Origin: Paucimonas lemoignei
Lineage (GTDB): Bacteria; Pseudomonadota; Gammaproteobacteria; Burkholderiales; Burkholderiaceae_D
Direction of reading: 5' to 3'
Assembly: GCF_004342585.1 (NCBI RefSeq)
Contig: NZ_SLZQ01000016.1
Coordinates: forward strand, 1 to 64,000
Length of the DNA stretch: 64,000 nucleotides
Shown here: positions 17,910-26,571 of the stretch, in pieces
Layout of the letters: every line of letters begins with the position of its first letter
Numbering within the stretch: the stretch's first letter is position 1
The notes under the pieces: model-generated
Told to the model about the DNA's origin: nothing
The model's database searches: none
The model's input: only the letters and a program-made list of their open reading frames with translations
Translations under genes and position numbers: made by a program

Positions 17910-18758
17910 ATGCGTTACACCACCCTGATTTCGGCTGCCGAACTGGCCCAGCATGCGCTCGACCCCGACTGGGTCGTGATCGATTGCCGGCATGACCTGG
18001 CCATGCCGGACGCCGGCCGCCTGGCATTCGAAGCCGGCCACATCCCCGGCGCGCAATTTGCCCACGCGGACCGCGACCTTTCCGGCAGCAAGCATGACGG
18101 ACAAGGGCGTTTCCGCGGCCGTCACCCGCTTCCTGAACGGACCGATTTCATCGAAACCCTGCGCCGCTGGGGCGTCAATAACAAGTCGCAAGTCGTCGCC
18201 TATGATGCGCACGGCGGCATGTTTGCCGCACGCCTGTGGTGGCTGCTGCGCTGGGTCGGGCATGAAGCGGTCGCGGTGCTCGACGGCGGCCTGCCGGCCT
18301 GGACGGATTCCGGCATGTGGCTGTCGGCGGAATTACGCGGCAAGCCTTATGGCGACTTCATCGCCAAGCCTGCGCTGGTTGGCACGGTGGAGGTCGATGC
18401 GCTGGTGAAGAACCTGGATAGCCCGACCCTGACAGTGGTCGATGCGCGCGCCCCCGACCGCTTTCGCGGTGAGAATGAAACAATCGACCCGGTCGGCGGC
18501 CATATCCCGGGGGCGACAAACCGCTTCTTCAAGAACAACCTGCAGGAAAACGGACACTTCAAGCCGGCCGCGCAATTGCGCGAGGAATGGCAAGCCGTGA
18601 TCGCCTCGCCGCAATCCGCCGTCATGCAATGCGGCTCGGGCATTACCGCTTGCCACAACCTGCTGGCGCTGGAAGTGGCGGGCTTGCCGGGAGCGGCGCT
18701 GTATCCCGGCTCGTGGAGCGAATGGTGCGCCGACCCGGCGCGGCCGATAGAAAAGTAA
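17910..18758 (+). CDS. sseA: 3-mercaptopyruvate sulfurtransferase (tandem rhodanese)
   Basis: Transfers sulfur from 3-mercaptopyruvate or thiosulfate to thiol or cyanide acceptors in the cytosol. Two rhodanese domains are present, at about 6-137 (inactive) and 155-278 (active). The active loop CGSGITA starts at Cys241 and matches the CG(S/T)G(V/I)TA loop of mercaptopyruvate sulfurtransferases rather than the CRKGVT loop of thiosulfate enzymes. WSEWC near the C-terminus is also conserved. GGAG lies 9 bases before ATG 17910. Confidence 0.93.
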   Translation: MRYTTLISAAELAQHALDPDWVVIDCRHDLAMPDAGRLAFEAGHIPGAQFAHADRDLSGSKHDGQGRFRGRHPLPERTDFIETLRRWGVNNKSQVVAYDAHGGMFAARLWWLLRWVGHEAVAVLDGGLPAWTDSGMWLSAELRGKPYGDFIAKPALVGTVEVDALVKNLDSPTLTVVDARAPDRFRGENETIDPVGGHIPGATNRFFKNNLQENGHFKPAAQLREEWQAVIASPQSAVMQCGSGITACHNLLALEVAGLPGAALYPGSWSEWCADPARPIEK

Positions 18759-18770
18759 GACTGCGCAGGC

Positions 18771-19565
18771 CTACTTCCGCTGCAACAGTTCGCGCACGTA
18801 GCGGGAAGGAATGGCGTAGGTGATGCCGCTCGGCGTGCTGATCGCCGCTTCCTTGGCGCCCTTCACGAACACCATGTTGATGACGCCAACGACCGCGCCC
18901 GTTTCCGGATCATAGACCGGGCTGCCGCTATTGCCGGGATAGGCGGTGCCATCCAGCTGAAAGATCACGAACGGCGCCTTGCGCAGCTGCGCCACTGTTT
19001 TCACATCCAGTTTTGCCGCATTCAGCGCCGGCATGGCAATCGGCGTCAGCGATGACACGTTGGCGCGATGCGTGGCATGGTGCAAGCCAAGGACCATTCC
19101 GAGCGGAAAACCGGTGAATGCCACGCTCTGTCCTTCCACGACCCTGGACGAGTCGCCAAGCTCCAGCGCCGGCAACGGCGCGCCGCTTAGACGCAGGTGG
19201 GCGAGGTCATGGTCTGGGTCGAGCGCCACCACGCTGGCACGGCGAAATTCCGTCAAGTCTCCCTTGCCGACGATGACGCCGAGCTGCTCGCTGGTTTCAC
19301 CGCCTTCGCCTCCTATCAGATTCTTCACGACATGGGCATTGGTGATGACGCTCAAGCCGTCACCGACGGCAAAGCCGGTGCCGAAGAAAACCCCGGCAGG
19401 GCTGCGGGTCTTCAGATAGCTGCCGATGCCGACAACGGAAGGCTTGACCACTTCGATGGTTCGCGGCAGATCGCCAGCGGCGGCCGCAACAGTATTAAGT
19501 AATAAGCCCGCGATGAATACGCAGGCTGGCAGGCAACGCGGCACGTTGATCAGTACGCGGGACAA
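18771..19565 (-). CDS. secreted trypsin-like serine protease (S1C / DegP-like fold, no PDZ)
   Basis: Predicted periplasmic protease of about 264 aa. The signal peptide LPACVFIAGLLLNTVAAAAG is near the N-terminus. The catalytic triad is visible as His in ITNAHVVKN, Asp in DPDHDLAHL and Ser in YPGNSGSPVYD. There is no PDZ domain, unlike DegP or DegS. No ATG is available: TTG at 19565 with GAGG 8 bases upstream is chosen, while a TTG at 19577 overlaps the ZIP-transporter stop as TTGA. The coupling to the metal transporter suggests co-expression. The longer frame that runs into the transporter gene is out of register with it and not believed. Confidence 0.82.
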   Translation of the reverse strand: MSRVLINVPRCLPACVFIAGLLLNTVAAAAGDLPRTIEVVKPSVVGIGSYLKTRSPAGVFFGTGFAVGDGLSVITNAHVVKNLIGGEGGETSEQLGVIVGKGDLTEFRRASVVALDPDHDLAHLRLSGAPLPALELGDSSRVVEGQSVAFTGFPLGMVLGLHHATHRANVSSLTPIAMPALNAAKLDVKTVAQLRKAPFVIFQLDGTAYPGNSGSPVYDPETGAVVGVINMVFVKGAKEAAISTPSGITYAIPSRYVRELLQRK

Positions 19566-19573
19566 TTGCCGCC

Positions 19574-20314
19574 TCAATGCGCGTGACCGGTCAGCACCAG
19601 AACCACCGCCACGCCGAGCGCGACCAGAATAATCTGCGGGATCGTTTCGCGCACGGTGGCGCGGCGCTGCATCTGCGGCATCAGGTCGCTGACGGCAATG
19701 TAGATGAATCCCGATGAGGCAAACACCAGCACGTAGGGGATCCAGTCGGTGGCAAGCCCCAGGGTGAAGTAGCCGAGCACGCCGCCGGCCACCGCCATCA
19801 GGCTGCACAAGAGGTTGTAGACATACGCGCGGGTGCGCGAAAAGCCGGCATTGAGCAAGACGATGAAGTCGCCGATTTCCTGCGGAATTTCGTGGGCGAT
19901 GATGGCCACCGCGGCGATGATGCCCAGGCTGGGGTCGGAAAGAAAAGCCGCCGCGATCAGAATGCCATCGGTGAAGTTGTGCAGACCGTCGCCGACCAGG
20001 ATCATCCAGCCAGACTTGCCGGCCTCATGGGCATCATGCCCATGTTCGTGGTGATGGCCATCGCCCTCGTAATGGTGTGAATGGCGCAGGATGGCCATCT
20101 TCTCCAGCAGGAAAAAGCCGAGCAATCCTCCCAGCAGCGTGGCGAACAAGGCATGGGTATCGGCATGCGACTCGAAAGCCTTCGGCAAGGCGTGCAGCAG
20201 GGAAGTCGACAGCAGGATGCCAACAGACAGGCTGACCATGCGGTCCACCACACGCCCCAGCAAGCCGAAGGAAAGAATCGCGGCTGCGGAAATGCTGATC
20301 ACGCCCGCCAGCAT
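19574..20314 (-). CDS. ZIP-family metal permease
   Basis: Predicted divalent-metal transporter of the ZIP family (zinc, iron or manganese uptake), with about eight membrane segments. The His-rich cytosolic loop HSHHYEGDGHHHEHGHD lies at about 78-94. The helix-4/5 metal sites are in GDGLHNFTDGILIAAAF and AHEIPQEIGDF. From ATG 20314 it is 246 aa, and the first helix starts almost at residue 1. The frame stays open for 17 more codons with hydrophobic residues but only non-standard starts (see findings). The serine protease gene follows with an overlap. Confidence 0.88.
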   Translation of the reverse strand: MLAGVISISAAAILSFGLLGRVVDRMVSLSVGILLSTSLLHALPKAFESHADTHALFATLLGGLLGFFLLEKMAILRHSHHYEGDGHHHEHGHDAHEAGKSGWMILVGDGLHNFTDGILIAAAFLSDPSLGIIAAVAIIAHEIPQEIGDFIVLLNAGFSRTRAYVYNLLCSLMAVAGGVLGYFTLGLATDWIPYVLVFASSGFIYIAVSDLMPQMQRRATVRETIPQIILVALGVAVVLVLTGHAH

Positions 20315-20434
20315 GGTGGTCAGCAGGATGGATGTCAGCGTGGAGTTAATTTTGAGACCTGTGTGTTACGGAAAAGGAGGCAAATTAAAACACATGCGCC
20401 AGGTTTCGGCAAACGCCTGGCGTAAGCCATCATG

Positions 20435-20458
20435 AAAAAGCACGGCTTGCTGCCGTGC
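20435..20458 (-). terminator. intrinsic terminator of the dienelactone hydrolase gene
   Basis: On the minus strand GCACGGC pairs with GCCGTGC across a 5-base loop and is followed by five T residues. It lies 24 bp beyond the stop codon of the hydrolase gene, in the right orientation for it. Confidence 0.85.
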
Positions 20459-20481
20459 CCTTCACTGCCATGGCCTCAAGC

Positions 20482-21366
20482 TCAAGCTACGCCGTGCGCC
20501 TTGAACCACGCAAGGCAGCGGCGCCAGCCATCCTTGGCCGCCGCTTCCACATAGCTGGGCCGGTAATCGGCATGGAAGGCATGTCCCGCTTCCGGATACA
20601 CGAAGATCTCCGACTTGCTACCGCCCTTCTCCAGCGCCGCCCGCATCCGCTCGACCGTGTCCAGCGGAATGCCATTATCCTTGCCGCCGTAGAGTCCCAG
20701 CACCGGCACGGTGAGGTCGGCAGCGATATCGACCGGGTGACGCGGCGTCAGCCCGGTCTTGTCGCCAACCAGCCGGCCATACCAGGCCACGCCGGCCTTG
20801 ACCTTGGGATTGTGCGCGGCATACAGCCAGGTGATGCGGCCGCCCCAGCAAAATCCGGTGATGCCGAGCTTGTCGACATTGCCGCCATGTTCCGCCGCCC
20901 ATGCCACGCAGGCATCGAGGTCGGCCATCACTTGCGCGTCCGGCACCTTGGAGACGACTTCCTTCATCAATTCGGCAATCGAACTGTAGGCTCCCGCATT
21001 GCCCTGGCGGACAAACAGGTCGGGCGCCAGGGCCAGGTAGCCCAGTTTGGCGAAACGGCGCGCGACATCGGCGATATGCTCGTGCACGCCAAAGATTTCC
21101 GACACCACCAGCACGACCGGCAGCTTGGTCTTGCCCTTGGGCTGGGCCCGATAGACCGGCACTTTCTGTCCCTTGACCGTCAGCGTGATCTCGCCGGCAT
21201 CCAGGCCTTCGGTATCGGTCTTGATCATGGTTTGCGCGCAAACCGGCAGCGCCGCCGCGGCAAAACCGCTGCCCAATGCCACCTTCATGAACAAACGGCG
21301 GTCGAGCGCATCCGACAAGGGTGTCTTCGCCGCCAGGCTATCGATCTCCAGTTCCATATCCTTCAT
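20482..21366 (-). CDS. dienelactone hydrolase family protein with Tat-like signal
   Basis: Alpha/beta hydrolase of the dienelactone hydrolase family. The nucleophile is the Cys in GFCWGGR, the acid is the Asp in GGKDNGIP and the His is in AGHAFHADYRPSY, a complete triad. The N-terminus has a twin-arginine-like stretch, DRRLFMKVALGSGFAAAALP, so the protein is probably exported folded. The ATG at 21366 has GAGGGAGAA just upstream. Length is 294 aa. The physiological substrate is unknown; many family members act on carboxymethylenebutenolide-like esters. Confidence 0.88.
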   Translation of the reverse strand: MKDMELEIDSLAAKTPLSDALDRRLFMKVALGSGFAAAALPVCAQTMIKTDTEGLDAGEITLTVKGQKVPVYRAQPKGKTKLPVVLVVSEIFGVHEHIADVARRFAKLGYLALAPDLFVRQGNAGAYSSIAELMKEVVSKVPDAQVMADLDACVAWAAEHGGNVDKLGITGFCWGGRITWLYAAHNPKVKAGVAWYGRLVGDKTGLTPRHPVDIAADLTVPVLGLYGGKDNGIPLDTVERMRAALEKGGSKSEIFVYPEAGHAFHADYRPSYVEAAAKDGWRRCLAWFKAHGVA

Positions 21367-21471
21367 GCACTTCTCCCTCAATGATCAAGTTGACACGTCA
21401 GAATGACGCCGACAGCATAACAAGAACCTGCCGCCCGATTGCCTGTAGCAGCTTACCGATTTTGATCTGGC

Positions 21472-24231
21472 TTAATGCGCCTCATCCCAATTATTGCCGA
21501 CACCGACTTCGGCAATCAGCGGCACCTTCAATGTCGCCACGCCGGCCATCAATTGCGGCAGCTTTTCACGTATCGTCGCCAGCTCGCTTTCCGGCACTTC
21601 CAGCACCAGTTCATCGTGCACCTGCATCACCATCTTGGATTGCAAGCCCTCCTTTTCCAGCCAGTCCTGCACCGCGATCATCGATAGCTTGATCAGATCG
21701 GCAGCGGTACCCTGCATCGGCGCATTGATGGCGGCGCGCTCGGCAGCCTGGCGGCGCGGGCCGTTAGGCGAATTGATTTCCGGCAGCCACAGGCGGCGGC
21801 CGAACACGGTTTCCACGTAACCGCGCGCCTTGGCCTGGGCGCGCGTATCGGCCATGTACTGCGCCACGCCGGCAAAGCGCTGAAAATACTTTTCGATATA
21901 CATCTGCGCCGCCGAGCGCTCGATGCCGAGGTTGGACGCGAGGCCAAAGGCGCTCATGCCATAGATCAGACCGAAGTTGATGACCTTGGCATAGCGGCGC
22001 TGTTCGCTGGTCACTTCGTCCTTGGACACGCTAAAGATTTCGGAAGCGGTGGCGCGATGAATGTCGATGCCCTCGGCGAAGGCACGCAGCATGTTGGCAT
22101 CTTCCGAGATGTGCGCCATGATGCGCAATTCGATCTGCGAATAGTCGGCCGAGACGATCACGCTGCCCGGCGGCGCGATGAACGCTTCGCGGATGCGCCG
22201 GCCTTCGGTATTGCGGATCGGGATATTCTGCAGGTTGGGATCGTTCGAGGCCAGCCGGCCAGTCACGGCGACCGCTTGCGCATAATTGGTATGCACGCGG
22301 CCCGTATTCGGGTCGATCATCTTCGGCAGCTTGTCGGTATAGGTCGACTTCAGCTTGGACAGGCTGCGGTAGTCGAGCAGGATCTGCGGCAGCGGATAAT
22401 CCTCGGCCAGCTTCTGCAACACTTCCTCGTCAGTGGAAGGCGAGCCGGATGGCGTCTTTTTCACGACCGGCAATTTAAGCTTGTCGAAAAAGATGTCGCA
22501 AATCTGCTTGGGCGAATTCAGGTTGAATGGCTGGCCAGCCAGCTCATGCGCCTGCCGCTCCAGCTCCATCATGCGATGGCCCAGCTCATTGGATTGCGCT
22601 TCCAGCTTTTGCGGATCGATCAGCACCCCATTGCGCTCGATTTTCTGCAGCACGATCGAAGTCGGCAATTCGATCTTTTCGTAAATGTAGTTCAGTCCAG
22701 GGACTTCCTGGATGCGCGGCCACAATGCCTCATGCAACTGCAGCGTGATATCGGCATCCTCGGCGGCGTACTCGGTCGCCCGCGTGATTTCCACTTCATC
22801 GAAACAGATCTGCGACGCGCCCTTGCCGCACACCTGCTCGTAAGTGACAGTCTTGCGGTTCAGGTGGCGCTGCGCCAGGCTATCCATGTCATGCGTGCGA
22901 TGGGATTCGAGCACGTAGGATTCCAGCAAGGTGTCATGCACGATGCCGCGCAGTTGCACGCCATGGTTGGCGAAGATATGGCTATCGTATTTCAAGTGCT
23001 GGCCAAGCTTGGGCTTGCTCGGGTCTTCCAGCCAGTCGCGCAATTCGCTGAGCACGAATTCGCGGCTCAACTGCGTTGGCGCTCCCTGATACGCATGGGC
23101 GACGGGAATGTAGGCAGCCTTGCCGGCTTCGCAGCAAAGCGAAATGCCGACCAGTTGCGCCTGCATGGAATTGAGCGACGTGGTTTCGGTATCGACCGCA
23201 GTCAGCTGCGCGGCATTGATCCGCTCCAGCCAGAGCTCCAGCTGCTCTTCCGTCAGCACCGTCCCGTAATCGGCGGCAGGCAGGGACTCGGAAGCAAACA
23301 GCGCGCCCTGGGCTTGGCCTGCGCCGGCATTGGATGCAACGGAAGCGGCTGCCTGCTGTTTGGCGCCATCGCCTTCCGTGGCTTCGCGCAGCCAGGTCTT
23401 GAAACCGTAGCGGCGATAGATATCGATCAGCGCTTCACGGTTCGGTTGCTGCGCCGGCAGCGATTCGGCGATCGACAACATGTGCTTGGCCAGATCGCAA
23501 TCGGTTTTCACGGTCACCAGCACGCGCGCCTTCGGCAGCCAGTCGAGCGAGTTGCGCAGGTTCTCGCCCACCACGCCGGTGATCTTGTCGGCATTGGCGA
23601 TGACGCCATCGAGGCTGCCGTATTGCGTGAGCCACTTGACCGCTGTCTTCGGCCCGACCTTGGGCACGCCGGGCACATTGTCGACTGTATCGCCCACCAG
23701 CGTCAGGTAATCGACGATCAGCTCCGGCGGCACGCCGAACTTGCCGATCACGCCTTCGCGGTCGAGCTTTTCATTGCTCATGGTATTAACCAGCGTGACT
23801 TGACCATTCACCAGTTGCGCCAGGTCCTTGTCGCCGGTGGAAATGATGCATTCCATGTCGTGTTTGACGGCTTCCACGGCAAGGGTGCCGATGACGTCGT
23901 CAGCCTCGATGCCTTCCACCGCCAGCACCGGCCAGCCCATCGCCTTGACGGCGGCATGGATCGGCTCGACCTGGCGCACCAGGTCTTCCGGCATGCTGGC
24001 GCGATTGGCCTTGTATTCGGCATAGAGATCGTCGCGGAAGGTCTTGCCTTTTGCGTCGAAGACACAGGCAATGTATGCTGCCGGATAGTCACTGTGCAGC
24101 CGGCGCAGCATGTTGATCATGCCGTACAGCGCGCCGGTGGGTTCACCTTCTGCATTGCGCAAGTCGGGCATGGCATGGAAAGCGCGGTACAGATAACTGG
24201 AACCGTCAACGAGCAATAAGGTTTTTTGCAT
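21472..24231 (-). CDS. polA: DNA polymerase I
   Basis: Repair and lagging-strand polymerase of 919 aa with three domains: a 5'-3' exonuclease (1 to about 290), a proofreading 3'-5' exonuclease whose DTETTSLNSM motif keeps the metal-binding D-x-E, and a family A polymerase. The polymerase motifs are A (SADYSQIELR), B (RRYAKVINFGLIYG) and C (VHDELVLEV). The start MQKTLLLVDGSSYLYRAF at 24231 is the family norm. The start codon abuts the divergent LOG-protein ATG in CATATG, so its leader lies inside that gene. Confidence 0.97.
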   Translation of the reverse strand: MQKTLLLVDGSSYLYRAFHAMPDLRNAEGEPTGALYGMINMLRRLHSDYPAAYIACVFDAKGKTFRDDLYAEYKANRASMPEDLVRQVEPIHAAVKAMGWPVLAVEGIEADDVIGTLAVEAVKHDMECIISTGDKDLAQLVNGQVTLVNTMSNEKLDREGVIGKFGVPPELIVDYLTLVGDTVDNVPGVPKVGPKTAVKWLTQYGSLDGVIANADKITGVVGENLRNSLDWLPKARVLVTVKTDCDLAKHMLSIAESLPAQQPNREALIDIYRRYGFKTWLREATEGDGAKQQAAASVASNAGAGQAQGALFASESLPAADYGTVLTEEQLELWLERINAAQLTAVDTETTSLNSMQAQLVGISLCCEAGKAAYIPVAHAYQGAPTQLSREFVLSELRDWLEDPSKPKLGQHLKYDSHIFANHGVQLRGIVHDTLLESYVLESHRTHDMDSLAQRHLNRKTVTYEQVCGKGASQICFDEVEITRATEYAAEDADITLQLHEALWPRIQEVPGLNYIYEKIELPTSIVLQKIERNGVLIDPQKLEAQSNELGHRMMELERQAHELAGQPFNLNSPKQICDIFFDKLKLPVVKKTPSGSPSTDEEVLQKLAEDYPLPQILLDYRSLSKLKSTYTDKLPKMIDPNTGRVHTNYAQAVAVTGRLASNDPNLQNIPIRNTEGRRIREAFIAPPGSVIVSADYSQIELRIMAHISEDANMLRAFAEGIDIHRATASEIFSVSKDEVTSEQRRYAKVINFGLIYGMSAFGLASNLGIERSAAQMYIEKYFQRFAGVAQYMADTRAQAKARGYVETVFGRRLWLPEINSPNGPRRQAAERAAINAPMQGTAADLIKLSMIAVQDWLEKEGLQSKMVMQVHDELVLEVPESELATIREKLPQLMAGVATLKVPLIAEVGVGNNWDEAH

Positions 24232-24975
24232 ATGGAAGAGAATGAAAAAAGGCCGCCGCGCCCACGGCTGCGGCAGTTGCATGACGTGGAACGGGCCACC
24301 GCCAAAAAGGCGCGCGAATCATGGCATATGTTCACGATTATGGCAGAATTTATCGAAGCCACGGAACAGCTCTCCGAACTGCGGCCGGCGGTTTCCATCT
24401 TCGGTTCGGCACGCATCAAACCGGAAGACCCCTATTATCAGAAGGGCGTCGAGATTGCCCGCCGGCTCTCCGACGCCGGCCTGGCAGTCATCTCCGGCGG
24501 CGGCCCCGGCATTATGGAAGCCGCCAACAAGGGCGCGTTCGAAGGCAAGTCGCTGTCGGTCGGCTTGAACATCCAGCTACCGCGCGAACAGGTCAGCAAT
24601 ATCTGGCAAGACATTTCGCTGAGCTTCCGCCATTTTTACGCCCGCAAGGTTGCCTTCGTTAAGTATGCCGATGCCTATGTAGTTTTGCCTGGCGGCTTTG
24701 GCACGCTGGATGAAATGACCGAAGTATTAACCCTGATCCAGACCGGCAAGACGCGGCGCATTCCGGTCATCCTGGTCGGCATCGCTTTCTGGCGCGGCTT
24801 GATCGACTGGTTCCAGAACACGCTCGTCAAGAATGGCATGATCGATCCAGCAGACCTGGACATTGTGCAATTGATCGATGAACCGGCGCATGTCGTCGAT
24901 GCCATTTTTGCATTTTACGAAGAGCGCGATTTCGAACCCAGCGACGACGAAAAGCAAAAAGCCCTCTATCTGTAG
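24232..24975 (+). CDS. LOG-family cytokinin riboside 5'-monophosphate phosphoribohydrolase-like protein
   Basis: TIGR00730-type protein of 247 aa. The family motif PGGFGTLDEMTEV is present, together with SGGGPGIMEAANKGA and an SFRHFYARK segment. Characterised members remove ribose 5-phosphate from nucleotides such as AMP or cytokinin nucleotides. The ATG at 24232 touches the polA start codon back to back; AAGG lies 10 bases upstream inside polA codons. An ATG at 24328 would leave a 96-bp divergent gap, but the region before it (KKARESW) looks like family sequence. Confidence 0.87.
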   Translation: MEENEKRPPRPRLRQLHDVERATAKKARESWHMFTIMAEFIEATEQLSELRPAVSIFGSARIKPEDPYYQKGVEIARRLSDAGLAVISGGGPGIMEAANKGAFEGKSLSVGLNIQLPREQVSNIWQDISLSFRHFYARKVAFVKYADAYVVLPGGFGTLDEMTEVLTLIQTGKTRRIPVILVGIAFWRGLIDWFQNTLVKNGMIDPADLDIVQLIDEPAHVVDAIFAFYEERDFEPSDDEKQKALYL

Positions 24976-25001
24976 GAATCAGGCAGCTTACTGCGGATTA
25001 A

Positions 25002-25032
25002 TTGCAGAAAAATCAGCGTGGTTTGCTACAAT
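25002..25032 (+). promoter_or_regulatory. putative promoter of the DUF2782-thrB unit
   Basis: TTGCAG (25002-25007) and TACAAT (25027-25032) are 19 bp apart, a little long, but the -10 is extended (TGCTACAAT). It precedes the DUF2782 gene by 90 bp. The gap 24976-25122 holds no other recognisable feature. Confidence 0.55.
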
Positions 25033-25122
25033 GAACATGTCTGCGGCACTTACAGGTTTCACCAGTTTTCAAGCCGATATGTTGCCCGGCGTCCGATTTC
25101 GCTGATCCAATCACAGAACACT

Positions 25123-25560
25123 ATGCGCTCGATTCGCACTCATCTCTTGACCGGCATGTGGATGGCCGCTGCCATGGCAGCAAGTTTGCCGGCCCTGGCC
25201 CAGCAATCCGCGGAAGCGCCGCCGCCTCCGCGCCTGGAAAAGCTCGAAGAAGGCGAAGCGCCCGCCGTCACCATCACGCCGCCTTCGGAGCGGGCCACGA
25301 TCACGGAAAAGCGTGCTCCTGGCGGCAAGCGCACGGAAGTCAAGGTCAAAAGCGGCAAGAGCACCTATCGCGTGCAGCCTTCCGATGAGCCGGGCAATGC
25401 CCAGCAAGGCGATGGCCAGAGCATTGCCGCCAAGCCGGCGCAGTGGGAAGTCATGCAATTCGATCTAAGCCGGGGCAAGAAAGTGCAGCAAGAACCGGAG
25501 GAACCGCCGCCAAGCCTGCCGCCCAACCCGAACAAGAATCCGGCGCCAACCAAAAAATAA
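25123..25560 (+). CDS. DUF2782-type secreted small protein
   Basis: Exported 145-aa protein of unknown function. The signal peptide covers about residues 1-26 and ends in SLPALAQ. A proline-rich linker and a short beta-rich part follow (EKRAPGGKRTEVKVKSG, then TYRVQPSDEP), resembling DUF2782. The C-terminus is a Pro/Lys-rich tail. Proteins of this type are often encoded between polA and thrB in Betaproteobacteria, as here. The start at 25123 is chosen because it begins the signal peptide. Confidence 0.75.
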   Translation: MRSIRTHLLTGMWMAAAMAASLPALAQQSAEAPPPPRLEKLEEGEAPAVTITPPSERATITEKRAPGGKRTEVKVKSGKSTYRVQPSDEPGNAQQGDGQSIAAKPAQWEVMQFDLSRGKKVQQEPEEPPPSLPPNPNKNPAPTKK

Positions 25561-25613
25561 ATTCCCTGAGACCTGGCCGCGCTGGAAACAGCGCGCTATT
25601 TTTATATTAAGTC

Positions 25614-26570
25614 ATGGCAGTATTTACTTCGGTCAGCCTGGATGACCTGACCCAATGGATGACCCAGTTCCCGCTCGGCAAACCGCTGGCGCTGAAGGGC
25701 ATTTCCACCGGCATCGAAAACAGCAATTTCTTCCTGACGACCGAAACCGGCGAATACGTTCTGACCATTTTCGAAAAGCTGAGCTTCGAGCAGCTGCCGT
25801 TTTATCTGCATCTGATGCGCCACCTGGCGCAGCATGACGTGCTGGTGCCGGCGCCGATCGCCAATGACAAAGGCGAGATCCTGCACAGCCTGCATGGCAA
25901 GCCCGCCGCTATCGTCACCCGCCTGCAAGGCGCCTGCCAGTTGGCGCCGCAACCGGTGCATTGCGCCGCCGTCGGCACCATGCTGGCCCGGATGCACCTG
26001 GCCGGGCGCGATTTCGGCATGAGCCAGCCCAACCTGCGCGGCCTGGATTGGTGGCGCGCCACCACGCCTACCGTCCTGCCTTACCTGACGGAAGATGGCA
26101 AGCACCTGCTGCGGGCGGAAATGCATTTCCAGGAAGCCTTTGCCAGTTCCGCGCTCTATCATCGTTTGCCGCGCGGCCCAGTCCATGCCGACCTGTTCCG
26201 CGACAATGTGATGTTCGATGGCGAGCGCCTGACCGGTTTCTTCGATTTTTATTTTGCCGGCTGCGATACCTGGCTATTCGATGCGGCGGTCACGGTCAAC
26301 GACTGGTGCATCGACCTGGCCACCGGCGCGTTCGATGAAGCCCGCGTGCGCGCGCTGCTGGATGCCTATCAGGCGGTGCGCCCCTTCACCGAAGAAGAGC
26401 AGGCTTCCTGGCAAGCCATGCTGCGCGCCGGCGCCTTCCGTTTCTGGCTCTCGCGCCTGTACGACTATTACCTGCCGCGCGACGCCGAAATGCTGACGCC
26501 GCACGACCCGACCCATTTCGAGCGCATTTTACGCCTGCGTATCGACGGCGCCATTCCGCCTCTCGTCTGA
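25614..26570 (+). CDS. thrB: homoserine kinase, ThrB2 (APH-fold) type
   Basis: Phosphorylates L-homoserine in threonine synthesis. It belongs to the aminoglycoside-phosphotransferase fold and not to the GHMP-type ThrB of enterobacteria. The Brenner-type catalytic motif is [13 protein letters not shown] (about 188-200), and the metal-binding aspartate is in [25 protein letters not shown] near residue 30 is the nucleotide loop. Length is 318 aa. One base separates its stop from the next gene. thrA and thrC are not in the window. Confidence 0.93.
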   Translation: MAVFTSVSLDDLTQWMTQFPLGKPLALKGISTGIENSNFFLTTETGEYVLTIFEKLSFEQLPFYLHLMRHLAQHDVLVPAPIANDKGEILHSLHGKPAAIVTRLQGACQLAPQPVHCAAVGTMLARMHLAGRDFGMSQPNLRGLDWWRATTPTVLPYLTEDGKHLLRAEMHFQEAFASSALYHRLPRGPVHADLFRDNVMFDGERLTGFFDFYFAGCDTWLFDAAVTVNDWCIDLATGAFDEARVRALLDAYQAVRPFTEEEQASWQAMLRAGAFRFWLSRLYDYYLPRDAEMLTPHDPTHFERILRLRIDGAIPPLV

Positions 26571-26571
26571 C

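Noticed and set aside
20394-20435. Plus-strand 13-codon ORF (MRQVSANAWRKPS) with AAGGAGG upstream
   Set aside because: The spacing of 13 bases from Shine-Dalgarno to ATG is long, there is no plus-strand gene to lead, and it lies between two minus-strand genes. It could still be noise.
22057-24219. Plus-strand open frame of 720 codons antisense to polA
   Set aside because: A shadow of a high-GC gene: the composition is Arg/His/Leu-rich and no domain is seen, while polA has every family motif.
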